A DNA stretch of 64,000 nt from contig NC_082409.1 of the NCBI RefSeq assembly GCF_004011695.2, positions 186,001-250,000 on the forward strand. The letters run 5' to 3'. Position numbers and translations under genes: made by a program. Numbering within the stretch: position 1 is the first letter of the stretch; each line of letters opens with the position of its first letter. The stretch comes from Ascochyta rabiei. Lineage: Eukaryota > Ascomycota > Dothideomycetes > Pleosporales > Didymellaceae. Below are positions 63,101-64,000 of the stretch, piece by piece. The notes beneath the pieces are model-generated. The model was given only the letters and a program-made list of their open reading frames with translations, did not search any database and was not told the DNA's origin.

Positions 63101-64000
63101 GAAGCTACTTATAACTACAATAATCTAAAGGGCACATAAATCTAACCTAATAGGCTATCTAGGGGCTAACGCTACGTTCTATATTATTAGACGTAACTTC
63201 TACTAGAAGGGGATATTATAGGATGTTTAGTATTATATCTGTAACTACTACTGTTTTAGCGCGTATATATCGCAGCGCTAATAGTAGGGCTTACTCTAGC
63301 TATTGCCTATTACTAACTGTTTTTAGTCCTAGATTATAATAGACTTTATAGTTAACCTCTCTTAGGCTAATAAGAATATACAGTGCTATCTCCTAGTTAT
63401 TATAGATTCCCTCTCTAAGTATATGTAGCTTAAAGTAATAACTTTTATAATAGTAGAATATTGCGCTAAGGTCTTCTATAACATATAGTAGCAGTTCTAG
63501 GGCTTTCTAAGCGCTATTATTACAGACTACAGCTTAGACTAGCTAGGACGTTTTTAGATAACGTTGTGTAGCCTTATAGGGGTGGACTAGCTACTCTCTA
63601 CAGCCTACTACCCCTAGACAGACAGAAGGACAGAGTGTGCTAACTAAGAGGTGTAGGCAGTCCTATAGGTTATAGTTAACTTTAAACAGAATAACTAGCC
63701 TAACTGTCTTTTAGCCTGCTAACTAGCACTTAACAATTACAACTCTTTAGTTACTAGAGTTAGTTCTAACCTACTCCTCTATAGTTATAATGTAGACCTC
63801 CTGTAGACAATAGTACTACTAACTGTTAGCTACAACACACTACAGAGACAGGTAGTCTATTTCCTAAACTACCTCTAGTAAGGTATAGAGCTTACCTAGG
63901 TAGCTATAGTATAGGTGCAACAACGTATCTAGAACACAATAGACTATAGCTATAGGCCTGCAGAGCAGTACTATATAGGAGATAGGGTGTAGTTTTCCCT

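Larger units (their letters stand above)
58005..64000 (+). mobile_element. Gypsy retrotransposon P2 (family P), 3' end beyond window
   Basis: Second plus-strand copy of P1: 5' LTR 58005-58159, gag, knuckle, protease, RT, RNase H and most of integrase, to the equivalent of about 24975 in P1. The gag knuckle near 60617-60660 is better preserved than in P1 (CTCCGKEGHIY.NC). RT box YLDNVLIY is near 61998, inside the 81-codon frame 61971-62216. Interrupted at 58779-60127 by a Tc1/mariner-like element. Stops mostly TAG. Confidence 0.9.

Overview
The window looks like a piece of a filamentous ascomycete (Pezizomycotina) genome. Host-type genes have short introns of about 50 bases with GT...CTAAC...AG signals. 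Most of the rest is transposon DNA reduced to AT-rich relics by C-to-T / G-to-A transitions, as repeat-induced point mutation (RIP) would leave. I cannot name the species. No rRNA, tRNA or CRISPR array was seen.

Layout. Bases 1-1125 hold the 5' two thirds of a minus-strand major-facilitator permease gene. Bases 1126 to about 2480 are ordinary-composition DNA without a convincing gene. From about 2480 the composition changes and almost everything to 44.4 kb is decayed transposon. A tandem Copia-type dimer (LTR-internal-LTR-internal-LTR, 3170-14561, target duplication AGAGT) sits inside a Gypsy fragment and carries a pogo/Fot1-like element. Then comes a nest about 27.8 kb deep. A short LTR (15765-15863 plus 43556-43630, target duplication ATAGC) is split by Gypsy element C, and C in turn holds parts or whole copies of at least six more LTR elements (E1, M, P1, E2, G, H). 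Most are on the minus strand; P1 is on the plus strand.

At 44420-51597 stands an island of a different kind, mostly GC-richer and undamaged, flanked by 34-bp inverted repeats and TA dinucleotides. It encodes an intact Helitron replicase-helicase (HUH endonuclease plus PIF1-type helicase, about 1543 aa after one intron). Next to it is an intact four-exon gene of 290 codons for an alanine-rich protein with a cysteine cluster, a basic stretch and an acidic tail. This pair is the most interesting content of the window.

From 51.6 kb to the end the decayed DNA returns: a plus-strand Copia RT/RNase H relic interrupted by a pogo-like element, a second, longer pogo-like element with a GTT microsatellite, and a second copy (P2) of Gypsy family P that carries a Tc1/mariner-like insertion and runs off the window.

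Most open reading frames of 60-140 codons in the AT-rich parts are chance frames or shadows. Inactivating stops in the relics fall mostly where Trp (TGG) or Gln (CAG, CAA) codons are expected. Element boundaries come from reading LTR ends, terminal inverted repeats and target duplications by eye; borders without a target duplication are approximate.
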